Positions 34,992 through 43,784 are shown, counted from the stretch's first letter. The stretch: DNA of 64,000 bases from Casp-actino8 sp964614655 (GCA_964614655.1 CAZTPF010000002.1:62001-126000); one strand, 5' to 3'. Made by a program: numbers and translations. Notes: a model not told the origin generated them from the sequence alone.

Positions 34992-35806
34992 TCGTGTCCG
35001 GTCTCGAGAACTTCGCCGACTTCCACGAGTTGAAGTTCTCGCGTCCGGCCGACGGCGTCCTGCAGATCACCCTCGACGGACCCAATCTCAACTCGGTCGG
35101 TGTCGACGCGCACCGAGAACTCGCCGACGTGTGGCCGGTCGTCGACCGCGACGCAGCCACTCGGGTCGTTCTCCTCACCGGTGCTGGTCGAGCCTTCTCG
35201 GCCGGCGGCAGTTTCGATCTGATCGACGGGATCATCGGCGACTACGAGATCCGGTCACGTGTGATGCGCGAAGCGCGCGACCTCGTGCGCAACGTCATCG
35301 AATGCACTCGCCCGATCGTGTCGGCTGTGCACGGACCGGCCGTCGGCGCCGGACTCGTCGCCGCCCTTCTCGCCGACGTGTCGGTGGTCGGTCGCACGGC
35401 ACGGATCATCGACGGACACACCCGACTCGGGGTGGCGGCCGGCGATCACGCGGCCGTCTGCTGGCCGCTTCTCGTCGGCATGGCCAAGGCCAAGTACTAC
35501 CTGTTGACCTGTCGGACTCTCACCGGCGAAGAGGCCGAGCGGATCGGCCTGGTGTCGATGTGCGTCGACGACGATCAGGTGTATGCGTCGGCGCTCGATG
35601 TGGCGACCGAGCTGGCCGACGGCGCGCAGGCCGCCCTCCGCTTCACCAAGCACACGTTGAACCACTGGTATCGCACGATGATGCCAGCCTTCGACGCCTC
35701 GCTGGCCTACGAGTTCTTCGGCTTCGGCGGGCCCGATGCCGCCGAGGGTGTGGCCTCGCACCGCGAGAAACGACGTCCCGACTTTCGCGGACCGGCCGGC
35801 GACTGA
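34988..35806 (+). CDS. enoyl-CoA hydratase/isomerase (crotonase) family protein
   Basis: A 272-residue crotonase-fold protein with oxyanion-hole segments GAGRAFSAGGSFD and HGPAVGAGL. The two glutamates used by true enoyl-CoA hydratases appear replaced, by V124 (GAGLVAAL) and H144 (IDGHTRLG), judged by eye alignment. It may therefore be an isomerase, hydrolase or other crotonase-superfamily enzyme rather than a hydratase. GTG start overlapping the thiolase stop. Confidence 0.78.
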   Translation: MIVSGLENFADFHELKFSRPADGVLQITLDGPNLNSVGVDAHRELADVWPVVDRDAATRVVLLTGAGRAFSAGGSFDLIDGIIGDYEIRSRVMREARDLVRNVIECTRPIVSAVHGPAVGAGLVAALLADVSVVGRTARIIDGHTRLGVAAGDHAAVCWPLLVGMAKAKYYLLTCRTLTGEEAERIGLVSMCVDDDQVYASALDVATELADGAQAALRFTKHTLNHWYRTMMPAFDASLAYEFFGFGGPDAAEGVASHREKRRPDFRGPAGD

Positions 35807-35836
35807 CGAGGCTGCGGCCGACGTGGCCGCGCACCG

Positions 35837-37012
35837 TCACTCTCGCGGCAGACCGAGCACGCGCTCACCGATGATGTTGCGCTGGATCTCCGACGAACCG
35901 GCATAGATCGTGTGGGAGCGGCTGAACAGGAACGTGTGCTGGAAGTCGTGGGCCACCGAACCTTCGGGTTGCAACACGAGGGCGTCGGCTCCGAGCAAGT
36001 CGGCCTCGAGCTCTCCGAGCCGCTGGTGCCACTTCGACCAGAACAGTTTCCCGATCGAGCCTTCGGGGCCCGGCTGCCCGCCCTGCAGAAAGCGGGTCAC
36101 GTTCCGCAGACCCGACCAGCGCATGATCTCGAGCTCGCCGTAGGCGCGCGCGAGACGCTGCCGGATCTCAGGATCCCGCTCGACACCCTTGTCGACCGCC
36201 AACTGTCGCACCTTGGCGAACTCCTTCGCGAAGCGCAACTGCTGAGCCATGAAGGCCGTACCTCGTTCGAAACCGAGTGTTCCCATGGCCGTTCGCCAAC
36301 CGTTCCCGCGTCCACCGACCACCATGTCGGACGTGGTCACCGCTCCGTCGAAGAACACTTCGCAGAAGTGATCGTTGCCCGACAGGTCCATGAGCGGCCG
36401 GACCTCGACTCCGGGCTGATCGATCGGAACGAGTACGTACGACAACGACTTGTGGGCGACCTGATCGAGTTCGGTTCGGCACAGAACGAAGATCCACTGG
36501 GCGAACTGGGCCTGACTCGTCCAGACCTTCTGGCCGTCGACCCGCCAGGTGTTGCCGTCGAGCACCGCAGTGGTTCGCACACCGGCGAGGTCGGAACCGG
36601 CTCCCGGCTCACTGAACCCCTGACACCAGTATTCGTCGCCGCGAAGAATCGGCGGAAGGAACCTCTCCTGCTGCTCCGGGCTGCCGAAGGTGATGAGAGT
36701 CGGACCGAGAAGTCCTTCACCGAAGAATCCGGCCCGTTGCGGTCCGTCGGCGAGCGCGTACTCCTCGGCGAAGGCCAACTCCTCGGCCACCGACGCGGCC
36801 CGTCCACCGAACTCCTTCGGCCACGTGAGCCCGAGCCATCCGGCCCGTCCGAGTTCTTGCTCCCAACGCACGCGCACCGGCCAGTCGTGGGCGCCCATTT
36901 CGGCCGAGGTTCCGAGCGACCGGTACTCCCCCACGAGATTCGTCGAGAGCCAGTTCCGTACTTCGTGCCGAAAACTCGTGATCGAGGGATCGTCGGTGAA
37001 TTCCACGGCCAC
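35837..37012 (-). CDS. acyl-CoA dehydrogenase
   Basis: A 391-residue acyl-CoA dehydrogenase. LTWPKEFGGR, WCQGFSEPGAGSDLAG, GQKVWTSQAQFA and the end SSEIQRNIIGERVLGLPRE are all standard for the family. A GTG (VAVEFTDD) was chosen as start; the next in-frame GTG is two codons later and no Shine-Dalgarno discriminates. It is convergent with the crotonase gene and divergent from an SDR, in a block of acyl-CoA metabolism genes. Confidence 0.86.
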   Translation of the reverse strand: MAVEFTDDPSITSFRHEVRNWLSTNLVGEYRSLGTSAEMGAHDWPVRVRWEQELGRAGWLGLTWPKEFGGRAASVAEELAFAEEYALADGPQRAGFFGEGLLGPTLITFGSPEQQERFLPPILRGDEYWCQGFSEPGAGSDLAGVRTTAVLDGNTWRVDGQKVWTSQAQFAQWIFVLCRTELDQVAHKSLSYVLVPIDQPGVEVRPLMDLSGNDHFCEVFFDGAVTTSDMVVGGRGNGWRTAMGTLGFERGTAFMAQQLRFAKEFAKVRQLAVDKGVERDPEIRQRLARAYGELEIMRWSGLRNVTRFLQGGQPGPEGSIGKLFWSKWHQRLGELEADLLGADALVLQPEGSVAHDFQHTFLFSRSHTIYAGSSEIQRNIIGERVLGLPRE

Positions 37013-37102
37013 AGTCTCGCAATTGATCGCAGGCCCGGAACAATTCATCCGCCTTCATCGGTCACGTCCACGTCTCAGGAGAGACCCGCCACGGGGGTCG
37101 CC

Positions 37103-37108
37103 TAGAGT
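37103..37108 (+). promoter_or_regulatory. candidate leaderless -10 (TAGAGT)
   Basis: TAGAGT ends 6 nt before the SDR GTG at 37115; no Shine-Dalgarno intervenes. Confidence 0.5.
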
Positions 37109-37114
37109 CGAGAC

Positions 37115-37897
37115 GTGCCGACCGACCCCCGTCGACTGTTCGATCTGACCGGACGACGCATCCTCGTGACCGGAGGCAGCCGTGGGCTCGGCAAGGAGAT
37201 GGCCCGGGCCTTCTCGCTCGCTGGGGCCGACGTCATGATCGCCAGTCGCTCACTCGACTCGTGCCGCGCCACGGCCGACGAGATCTCGAACGAGTCGGGT
37301 CGACCCGTACGAGTTCATGCGTGCCACGTGGGTCGCTGGGACGAGGTCGACCAGTTGGCCGAAGTCGCGTGGAACGAACTCGGTGGAGTCGACGTCCTGG
37401 TGAACAACGCCGGCAAGTCGCCGCTCTACGAATCGGTCGCCACGATCGACGAGAAACTCTGGGATTCGGTCATCGGGCTCAATCTGAAAGGACCGTTCCG
37501 GCTCTCGGCTCTGCTCGGCACACGCATGGCCGAACGGGCCCGTGACACGGGTGTCACCGGTTCGATCGTCAACATCTCGAGCATCGCCGCCATCCATCCC
37601 ACCCCCGACGTGATCCCCTACACCGCGGCCAAGGCCGCTCTGAACGCCATGACCATCGGGTTCGCCCAGACCTTCGGTCCGCACGTGCGGGTCAACTGCA
37701 TCATGCCCGGATCGTTCCGAACCGACATCAGCAAGGCATGGAACTGGGATCTGGTCGATCAGGCGATGAAGCGCATCGCACTGCGGCGCGTGGGTGAGCC
37801 TCACGAGATCGTCGGTGCGGCGCTCTTTCTCGCCAGCGACGCCTCGTCGTACACGACAGGAGCCGTGTTCACCGTCGATGGCGGCGTCCCCACATGA
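37115..37897 (+). CDS. SDR-family oxidoreductase
   Basis: A 260-residue classical SDR with LVTGGSRGLG, NNAG, catalytic Ser (NISSIAA) and YTAAK, and the terminal YTTGAVFTVDGG typical of glucose/3-oxoacyl reductase-like SDRs. It is a soluble NAD(P)-dependent enzyme with no defined substrate. The GTG start is supported by TAGAGT six bases upstream. It is followed in the same direction by an NTF2-like gene. Confidence 0.84.
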   Translation: MPTDPRRLFDLTGRRILVTGGSRGLGKEMARAFSLAGADVMIASRSLDSCRATADEISNESGRPVRVHACHVGRWDEVDQLAEVAWNELGGVDVLVNNAGKSPLYESVATIDEKLWDSVIGLNLKGPFRLSALLGTRMAERARDTGVTGSIVNISSIAAIHPTPDVIPYTAAKAALNAMTIGFAQTFGPHVRVNCIMPGSFRTDISKAWNWDLVDQAMKRIALRRVGEPHEIVGAALFLASDASSYTTGAVFTVDGGVPT

Positions 37898-37946
37898 CCC
37901 GTCCGATTCATCACCTGACGTACTGTTCCCGGAAAGCGAGACATCG

Positions 37947-38336
37947 ATGACCCTCACTCGAGACTTCCTGATCGACCACCACCGGCGTTTCGCCGAAGCC
38001 ACCAACACCGGTCGCGCCGACGTCACGATGGCGATGTGCGTCCCCGGTGCGACCGTGTGGCACAACTTCGACGACAAGACGATCGAGTACGCCGGCACCG
38101 GCGCGACACTCGAGTGGATGCACCGTCAGATCCCCGATCTGCGGTGGGAGACGCGATCGATCGCGTACACCGACGACGGCTGGGTCTGGCAGGCGGCCAT
38201 CACGGGAACGGCTCCTGGGGGCGCGCTTCGAGCCCATTCATGCATGATCGTCCACCTGAACGACGAAGGTCTGATCACGAGCCTCGACGAGTACATCGAT
38301 CCAGTGTCGATGGCCCCATTGCGCTCCGCACGCTGA
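37947..38336 (+). CDS. SnoaL/NTF2-like small protein
   Basis: A 129-residue protein with the cone-fold pattern of the SnoaL/NTF2 superfamily: an N-terminal helix (DHHRRFAEATNTG), then alternating strands with conserved aromatics (ATVWHNFDD, WVWQAAITGT, and the end LDEYIDP). Members act as cyclases, isomerases or binding proteins. The ATG (MTLTRDF) was chosen over upstream in-frame codons inside the SDR gene; agcgaga precedes it. The next gene starts 1 nt after its stop. Confidence 0.7.
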   Translation: MTLTRDFLIDHHRRFAEATNTGRADVTMAMCVPGATVWHNFDDKTIEYAGTGATLEWMHRQIPDLRWETRSIAYTDDGWVWQAAITGTAPGGALRAHSCMIVHLNDEGLITSLDEYIDPVSMAPLRSAR

Positions 38337-38337
38337 C

Positions 38338-38847
38338 GTGTCTTCCCTGCTCGTCATCTGCACCGGCAACGCAGCGCGCTCCGTCATGGCCGGTGCCGCC
38401 CTCGTCGATCGCGAACCACGCCTCCAGGTCGTGACGGCCGGAACTTTCAGTGTCGACGGCCAGCCCATCAGCTGGCGAACGCGCGAAGCCCTCGCCCGCG
38501 TCGGGCTGGAAGCGCGTCATCATCGCAGCAAGCAGATCACCCGCGAACACGTCGAGTCGTCCGATCTGATCATCGGGCTGGCCCCCGAACACGTCCAGTG
38601 GATCCGACGCGAACACCCCGACATGTCCTCGCGAACCGCGACACTCCGACGTCTGGTCCGGGACCTCGACGACCACGGTTCGCTCGTCGAACGCGTCTCC
38701 CGACTCGGCCTGCACGACGTGGAACTCGAGCCGTGGGAAGAGGTCGTCGATCCCGGAGGCGGAGAGGTCGACGACTTCGTCACGTGCGCCTTCGACGTGG
38801 TCGACCTCATCGATCGCCTCGTCGATCGGCTTCGTCCCACCCTCTGA
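38338..38847 (+). CDS. low-molecular-weight protein tyrosine phosphatase-like
   Basis: A 169-residue protein with the CX5R phosphate loop C8-TGNAA-R14-S15 at the N-terminus and a candidate general acid D138 in VVDPGG, the layout of LMW phosphotyrosine phosphatases. Arsenate reductases share the fold, but their redox cysteines are absent here. It could dephosphorylate protein tyrosines or a phosphorylated sugar. GTG start, 1 nt after the preceding stop. Confidence 0.8.
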   Translation: MSSLLVICTGNAARSVMAGAALVDREPRLQVVTAGTFSVDGQPISWRTREALARVGLEARHHRSKQITREHVESSDLIIGLAPEHVQWIRREHPDMSSRTATLRRLVRDLDDHGSLVERVSRLGLHDVELEPWEEVVDPGGGEVDDFVTCAFDVVDLIDRLVDRLRPTL

Positions 38848-38859
38848 ACGGTGCGATGG

Positions 38860-40071
38860 TCAGTCGTCGACCGCGACCACGCCGCGCGACACGAGTTCGT
38901 CGATCGACGCCGCCTCGAAGCCCAGTTCGGTGAGCACCTCTCGGGTGTGCTGGCCGAGACGCGGCGCGTGGGACCGCTGTTCGGACGGCGCGCCGTGGAA
39001 GTCGATCGGCGTCGCGATCATCGTCGTCGATCCCGACTCGCCCGGAACGTCGACCAGGCCTCCCGCCGCTCGGAGCTGCGGATCGGCCAACACCTCGTCG
39101 GGAGTGGCCTGCGGTGTCCAGAACATGTCGGGCTCCTGAGCGAAGATCTCGGCCCATTCGGCCAGATCACGCGTGGCGAACACCTCGTCGAGAATGGCGA
39201 TCAACTCTCGGGCGTTCACGGCCCGGTCGGCCGAGGTGGCAAAGCGCGGGTCGTCGATCAAGTCGGGCCGCCCGGCCACTCGCGCGAGAGGCGGCCAATG
39301 ACGGTCGGCTTCGACTCCCACCACCCAGAACCGCCGTCCGTCTCGGGTGCCGTAACTGTTGGCGGTCGGCGACGGAGCGGTCGCATGATCGGTGACCGGA
39401 GCACAACGACCCCAACTCGAGACCAGGCTGAGGTCGTAGCCGAGCGCGTAGACACCCTGGCGATACAGCGACGTCGACACCATTTGTCCCTCACCGGTCC
39501 GTTCGCGATGGAAGAGCGCGGCGGCGATGCCGCCGGCCAGTGCCACACCGGTCGGATGGTCTCCCATTCCGCCGCGCAGGATCGGCGGGGTGCCGCCCTC
39601 GGGAGTGTGCAAGTGCGCCATACCCGAACGAGCCCAATAGGCGGCGATGTCGAATCCGGGCCGATCGGCGTCCGGACCTTCCAGTCCGTAACCCGTCACC
39701 ATTGCATAGACGATCCTCGGATTGATCTCGCGCAGCGACGGGTAATCGAGTCCGGCACGCGCCACCGAGTCGGGGCGGGCGTTGGTCACGAACACGTCGG
39801 CCGAACGCACGAGGTCGACGACGATTCGCCGCCCCTCGTCGGAACCGATGTCGACGGCGATCCCACGTTTGTTGCGATTGTCGAGCTCGAAGATCGGATT
39901 GTCGGGCCGATTCCGACTGAGCATCGTGCGGAACAGTCGAGACGGATCTCCCCGCAGCGGTTCGACCTTGACGATGTCGGCACCCCAGTCGCCGAGGACT
40001 CCGGTGGCCGCTGGTCCGGCGATCCAGAGTCCGAGCTCGACCACCTTGATTCCGCTCAGGGGTCCGGACAT
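38860..40071 (-). CDS. CaiB/BaiF-family (class III) CoA-transferase
   Basis: A 403-residue CoA transferase. LSGIKVVELGLWIAGP at the N-terminus, EPLRGDPSR, and GGMGDHPTG with D171, which aligns with the acyl-accepting aspartate of CaiB (D169), identify the family. These enzymes move CoA between acids without ATP, for example in bile acid, carnitine or alpha-methylacyl-CoA metabolism. The ATG is set by TAGTTT 6 nt upstream, giving a probable leaderless transcript independent of the tRNA gene behind it. Confidence 0.87.
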   Translation of the reverse strand: MSGPLSGIKVVELGLWIAGPAATGVLGDWGADIVKVEPLRGDPSRLFRTMLSRNRPDNPIFELDNRNKRGIAVDIGSDEGRRIVVDLVRSADVFVTNARPDSVARAGLDYPSLREINPRIVYAMVTGYGLEGPDADRPGFDIAAYWARSGMAHLHTPEGGTPPILRGGMGDHPTGVALAGGIAAALFHRERTGEGQMVSTSLYRQGVYALGYDLSLVSSWGRCAPVTDHATAPSPTANSYGTRDGRRFWVVGVEADRHWPPLARVAGRPDLIDDPRFATSADRAVNARELIAILDEVFATRDLAEWAEIFAQEPDMFWTPQATPDEVLADPQLRAAGGLVDVPGESGSTTMIATPIDFHGAPSEQRSHAPRLGQHTREVLTELGFEAASIDELVSRGVVAVDD

Positions 40072-40077
40072 GGACGC

Positions 40078-40083
40078 AAACTA
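40078..40083 (-). promoter_or_regulatory. candidate leaderless -10 (TAGTTT) of the CoA-transferase gene
   Basis: On the minus strand TAGTTT ends 6 nt before the ATG; it lies just past the tRNA terminator, so the gene has its own promoter. Confidence 0.48.
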
Positions 40084-40094
40084 GTCGTGACAGC

Positions 40095-40124
40095 AAAAGA
40101 CCCGAGTGCCGAAGCACTCGGGTC
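40095..40124 (-). terminator. intrinsic terminator of the tRNA-Ala gene
   Basis: On the minus strand GACCCGAGTGC-TTCG-GCACTCGGGTC forms a perfect 11-bp stem closed by a UUCG tetraloop and is followed by TTTT. It begins 8 nt after the mature tRNA 3' end. Confidence 0.88.
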
Positions 40125-40132
40125 GATTCGGG

Positions 40133-40205
40133 TGGAGGTGAGGGGAATTGAACCCCTGGCCTCAACAGTGCGATTGTTGCGCTCTGCCAACTGAGCTACA
40201 CCCCC
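40133..40205 (-). tRNA. tRNA-Ala (anticodon CGC)
   Basis: The minus strand folds into a complete cloverleaf: acceptor GGGGGTG/CACCTCC with the G3-U70 wobble that identifies alanine tRNAs, D-stem GCTC/GAGC, anticodon stem CAACA/TGTTG around loop ATCGCAC (anticodon CGC, reading GCG), T-stem AGGGG/CCCCT with TTCAATT loop, discriminator A73. CCA is not encoded (CCC follows). GCG is expected to be a common codon at this GC content. Confidence 0.95.
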
Positions 40206-40235
40206 GAGGGTGAACCGGCGAACCGGCGACGACGA

Positions 40236-40241
40236 ACTCTA
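40236..40241 (-). promoter_or_regulatory. candidate -10 box of the tRNA gene (TAGAGT)
   Basis: On the minus strand TAGAGT lies about 30 nt before the mature 5' end. A direct repeat GAACCGGC/GAACCGGC (reading the plus strand, 40213-40228) lies in the leader. Confidence 0.35.
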
Positions 40242-40267
40242 CCGGGGGGACGAGGACGTCGGCCGAC

Positions 40268-40774
40268 TCAGGCGGCCCGGATCCAGTCGCGGCGATACGA
40301 CTGGGTGACCGACTGATAGCGACGGATCTGCGAGAGCTTGTAGCAGTAGCCGACGAGGGCCATGGCCGCCAGCACGAACACGTAGATGAAGAAGTCGCTC
40401 TTGGTGGTGAAGGCGATGAATGCCGAACCGAGAGTCATGAGCGTGAGGGTCAGGACCACGTTCTGGCGACGCTGACGAACGAGGTGAGCGCGTGACATCG
40501 TCCGAGTGGACGAGCCATGGTGAGCCGATGGCCGGACCGCTCGAGGTGCCGGGCGATGCGCGGACACGGGTCGCGTCGGAGCCGGAGCGAGCGGACGGGC
40601 CACCCGCAACGGTGAGACCTGACGATGCGGAGTCGAACGCTGGAGAGTCGACAACTGACGACGGAAGTCGACGACCGACGAATGCGGACGGTTCTCCGAG
40701 CGACCACGTACCAGCGGCGGGATCAGAACGGCCGCCCAGGCCGCACCCACCACCAGAAGCACGATTTTGCTCAC
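40268..40774 (-). CDS. SepX/GlpR-like divisome membrane protein (putative)
   Basis: A 168-residue membrane protein: one N-terminal helix (IVLLVVGAAWAAVLIPPLV), an Arg/Pro/Ser-rich loop (about 22-100), then two helices (about 108-122 and 127-145) and a basic C-terminus. The opening AAWAAVLIPPLVRGR followed by FRRQLSTL resembles SepX of Streptomyces and GlpR of Corynebacterium, the membrane receptor of a MoeA-like gephyrin. Known homologues lie next to galU and moeA, as here, although they are longer (300-400 residues). GTG start after gggga. Identification rests on synteny plus topology. Confidence 0.5.
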   Translation of the reverse strand: MSKIVLLVVGAAWAAVLIPPLVRGRSENRPHSSVVDFRRQLSTLQRSTPHRQVSPLRVARPLAPAPTRPVSAHRPAPRAVRPSAHHGSSTRTMSRAHLVRQRRQNVVLTLTLMTLGSAFIAFTTKSDFFIYVFVLAAMALVGYCYKLSQIRRYQSVTQSYRRDWIRAA

Positions 40775-40928
40775 TGATCGTCTCCCCGGGGATCTCGAGC
40801 CGGCCAGGTGGCCGACGGCGTTTCGTTACAATTTAGCAACATTCGTGACGGAGACGGCAACGAAGCACCCGGTATTCGCCCTGTGACCCCAGCCACCTGG
40901 TCGACCGGATCGTCGATGCCGAACCACA
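40775..40928. other. intergenic region before the SepX/GlpR-like gene
   Basis: About 155 bases without a gene between moaC and the leftward membrane-protein gene. An unusually AT-rich patch near 40825-40845 (on the minus strand TAAATTGTAACG) could be its promoter. No strong hairpin was seen. Confidence 0.4.
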
Positions 40929-41447
40929 TCAGGCCTGGTCAGAGCGTTCGTACTCCCCTGAGCGACCCCCCGACTTGTGCCACAGAGTCAGATCTCCGAT
41001 CACCATCTCGCGGTCGAGGGCCTTGCACATGTCGTAGATCGTGAGCGCCGCCACCGAACAGGCGTGCAAGGCCTCCATCTCCACACCGGTGCGATCGACG
41101 GTCTCGACGGCGGCTTCGACGAGGACGTGATCGCCGGCCACGTCGAAGTCGACCGTCACCGAGCTCACCGGAATGGGATGGCAGAGCGGGATCATGTCGC
41201 TCGTCCTCTTGGACGCCTGGATCCCGGCCACCCGAGCCACCGCCAGAACGTCACCTTTTTTCATGTCGCCCCGAGACACGGCGGCGATCGTCTCGGCTGC
41301 CATGAACACCTTGCAGCGGGCCACCGCCCGACGGTGCGACGGCTGCTTGGCCGAGACGTCGACCATGCGGGCTCGACCGGCGGCGTCGAGATGGGTGAAA
41401 CGATGGGGTTCGGTCGAGCTGTCGTCGGGCGTCACGGAGTCAGCCAC
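40929..41447 (-). CDS. moaC: cyclic pyranopterin monophosphate synthase
   Basis: A 172-residue MoaC. It carries MIPLCHP, the active-site GVEMEALHAC and the lysine-bearing DMCKALDRE, ending with LWHKSGGRSG. It converts the MoaA product into cyclic pyranopterin monophosphate, the second half of the first step of molybdenum cofactor synthesis. The GTG start overlaps the end of moaA by 8 bp, so the two are coupled. Confidence 0.9.
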   Translation of the reverse strand: MADSVTPDDSSTEPHRFTHLDAAGRARMVDVSAKQPSHRRAVARCKVFMAAETIAAVSRGDMKKGDVLAVARVAGIQASKRTSDMIPLCHPIPVSSVTVDFDVAGDHVLVEAAVETVDRTGVEMEALHACSVAALTIYDMCKALDREMVIGDLTLWHKSGGRSGEYERSDQA

Positions 41448-42468
41448 CGATCTGACTCATGGAGCGACCGGGGCGGATGAAGTTCACCTGATTGATCTGG
41501 TGCCCCGCCCACTTCGTCCCGACGGCCCGCTCGATCTCGGACGCCAGCGCGTCGTCATCAGCGCCGTCGCGGAGCAAGCGACGAAGGTCGAACTCGGTCG
41601 TGGCGAACAAACAGGTGCGGAACTGACCGTCGGCGGTCAACCTCACCCGGTCGCAATCGCCGCAGAACGGCTTGGTCACGCTCGGAATCACACCGACCGT
41701 TCCCTGACCGTCGAGGTAGCGCCAGCGATCGGCGGGCGCGGCACCTCGGGCGGGTACCGATTCGAGCGGGTACACCTCGGCGATCGTCGACACGATCTCG
41801 TCCTGACTCACGACCTTGTCGTTGCCCCAGTGGCCTTCGGCGTCGAGGGGCATGAACTCGATGAACCGAACTTCGACACCGAGACGACGCCCGAAGTCGG
41901 CCAAGTCGAGGATCTCGTCATCGTTGACCCCCCGCTCGACCACCGTGTTGATCTTGACGCTCTCGAAACCGACGTCGATCGCCGTACGTATTCCGTCCAG
42001 CACTCGGTCGAGTTCGTCGCGGCGGGTCATTCGCTCGAACTTGGCGCGGTCGAGCGAGTCGAGACTGATGTTGATGCGCCGCAACCCGGCGGTGCGCAAC
42101 TCGTCGGCATTGTTCACCAACGTGGAAGCGTTCGTGGTGAGAGCCAAATCGATCGATTCGCCGGCCAGCGGCGAGGCCGACTCGGCGGGAACCTTCAAGG
42201 CCGCCAATTTGGCGATCAGGACCGGCAGATGAGCTCGAACCGTCGGCTCACCACCGGTCAGTCGAATTCCGTCCACGCCGTAGCGCTCGACGAAAAGACG
42301 GGCCAGGCGTTCGATCTCCTCGAAGGTGAGGATCTCGCTCTTCGGCAGCCAGACCATGCCTTCGGCCGGCATGCAATAGGTGCAACGGAAATTGCAGCGG
42401 TCGGTGACCGAGATGCGCAGGTCGCGAATCGTCCGACCGAAAGGATCGACGAGGTCCCGAGCCGCCAT
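41440..42468 (-). CDS. moaA: GTP 3',8-cyclase (radical SAM)
   Basis: A 342-residue radical-SAM enzyme. The cluster motif is CNFRCTYC (CxxxCxxC), GGEPT binds SAM, a second [4Fe-4S] site is supplied by PFCGDCDRVRL and C-terminal CLF, and the protein ends in the essential Gly-Gly tail (SQIGG). It rearranges GTP to 3',8-cyclo-GTP. The ATG (MAARDLVDP) was chosen because TATCCT (42475-42480) ends 6 nt upstream and longer readings invade moeA. Confidence 0.92.
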   Translation of the reverse strand: MAARDLVDPFGRTIRDLRISVTDRCNFRCTYCMPAEGMVWLPKSEILTFEEIERLARLFVERYGVDGIRLTGGEPTVRAHLPVLIAKLAALKVPAESASPLAGESIDLALTTNASTLVNNADELRTAGLRRINISLDSLDRAKFERMTRRDELDRVLDGIRTAIDVGFESVKINTVVERGVNDDEILDLADFGRRLGVEVRFIEFMPLDAEGHWGNDKVVSQDEIVSTIAEVYPLESVPARGAAPADRWRYLDGQGTVGVIPSVTKPFCGDCDRVRLTADGQFRTCLFATTEFDLRRLLRDGADDDALASEIERAVGTKWAGHQINQVNFIRPGRSMSQIGG

Positions 42469-42474
42469 GGGGAA

Positions 42475-42480
42475 AGGATA
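42475..42480 (-). promoter_or_regulatory. candidate internal leaderless -10 (TATCCT) of moaA
   Basis: On the minus strand TATCCT ends 6 nt before the moaA ATG, inside the 16-bp gap after moeA, so moaA-moaC may also be transcribed separately. Confidence 0.4.
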
Positions 42481-42484
42481 GGCG

Positions 42485-43738
42485 TCAGTCTCCGAAGAGA
42501 ACCACGTCGACATCGCCACCGGCCACGATGCCGTCGCCGTCCGGTACGACGGCCAGACCCGATGCCAGGGCGCTCGCCGCCAACTGATGGCTTCCCTGCG
42601 CTCCGACGGGTCGAACGTGTACTCGTCCGTCCTGGCCACGCGACGTGACGACGCGTTGGAAATGGATCTTCCCGTCGGGCTGCCGTCGCAGATCGACATC
42701 GGCAATCGCCGACACCCGTGGACGATCCCAGAACTCGGGTCCGTGCCCCGCCATCTTGCGCAGAGCCGGACGCGCCAGGAGCTCGTAACTCACGAGGGAG
42801 CTCACGGGGTTTCCCGGCAGACCGAACACCGGGACGTCGGAGCCGTCGCGACGATTCAACGTGCCGAAGGCGAACGGTTTGGCCGGCTTGATCGCGATCT
42901 GCATCCACTCCATTGAGGCGATACGCGACAGGACCGACTTGACGACGTCGTAGTCGCCCATGCTCACTCCGCCACTCGTCACGATGGCGTCGCACTCGGT
43001 CGCCGCCAGACGAAGCGTTTGTTCGAGGGCCGCTTCGTCGTCACGCACCACGCCGAAGTCGACGGCCACACAACCGGTGGCCGACACCAGTCCGAGCAAC
43101 ATCACCTTGTTGCTCTCGCGGATCTGTCCAGGGCGAAGAGGCGACCCGTCGTCCACCAACTCGTCACCCGTCGACAGAACGGCGACCCGAGGTCGGCGGA
43201 TCACGAGGGGCTGACGAATGTTGACACTCGCCAACACTCCGGCCACCGCAGGAGTGATCGAGGTTCCGGCGCTGAACACCAGATCTCCGGAGCGGACGTC
43301 GTCACCGGCGGCGCGCACCGCCGCCCCCGACGACACGGTTCGACGGATCTCGACGAGTTGGGTTCCGTCGAACGTCGAACGATCGCCGTCGAACGACGTG
43401 TCCTCCACCATCACGATCGCATCGGCCCCCTCGGGAATCGGAGCACCGGTCATGATGCGAACGGCTTGTCCCGGTCCGACGACGACGTCGCCCGACGCGC
43501 CAGCCGCCACCTCTCCGACGACCGCCAAAGAAACCGGCGAGGAGTCGGCACCCACCGTGTCCGACGCTCGTACCGCGTAGCCGTCGACCGCGGTGTTGGC
43601 GAAGGGCGGAACGTCCTCACTCGCGTGCACGTCAGTCGCGAGCACGCAACCGATCGAGTCGTCGACGTGCACTGCGACCGATGACAGGGCCTCACAACGA
43701 TCGAGAACCAGACGACGCGCTTCGTCGATGGGCACCAT
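42485..43738 (-). CDS. moeA: molybdopterin molybdenumtransferase (MoeA/gephyrin-like)
   Basis: A 417-residue MoeA. PPFANTAVDGYAVRA, the GAPIPEGADAIVMVED loop, STGDELVDDG and TSGGVSMGDYDVV, then GLPGNPVSS, follow the standard domain order. It inserts molybdate into molybdopterin. In corynebacteria a MoeA-like protein (Glp) acts in cell division through GlpR, encoded in the same neighbourhood; whether this copy does so is unknown. The ATG (MVPIDEARR) is set by TACCGT 7 nt upstream. Confidence 0.9.
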   Translation of the reverse strand: MVPIDEARRLVLDRCEALSSVAVHVDDSIGCVLATDVHASEDVPPFANTAVDGYAVRASDTVGADSSPVSLAVVGEVAAGASGDVVVGPGQAVRIMTGAPIPEGADAIVMVEDTSFDGDRSTFDGTQLVEIRRTVSSGAAVRAAGDDVRSGDLVFSAGTSITPAVAGVLASVNIRQPLVIRRPRVAVLSTGDELVDDGSPLRPGQIRESNKVMLLGLVSATGCVAVDFGVVRDDEAALEQTLRLAATECDAIVTSGGVSMGDYDVVKSVLSRIASMEWMQIAIKPAKPFAFGTLNRRDGSDVPVFGLPGNPVSSLVSYELLARPALRKMAGHGPEFWDRPRVSAIADVDLRRQPDGKIHFQRVVTSRGQDGRVHVRPVGAQGSHQLAASALASGLAVVPDGDGIVAGGDVDVVLFGD

Positions 43739-43745
43739 TCCCTCG

Positions 43746-43751
43746 ACGGTA
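43746..43751 (-). promoter_or_regulatory. candidate leaderless -10 (TACCGT) of moeA
   Basis: On the minus strand TACCGT ends 7 nt before the moeA ATG, without a Shine-Dalgarno. It lies in the 46-bp space shared with the divergent DUF1089 gene. Confidence 0.48.
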
Positions 43752-43784
43752 CCGGTCGGGTCTCGTTGCTGGCACACTCGAGTC

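Noticed and set aside
38338..38847. Arsenate reductase
   Set aside because: It has the CX5R loop but lacks the additional redox cysteines of ArsC, and there are no ars neighbours.
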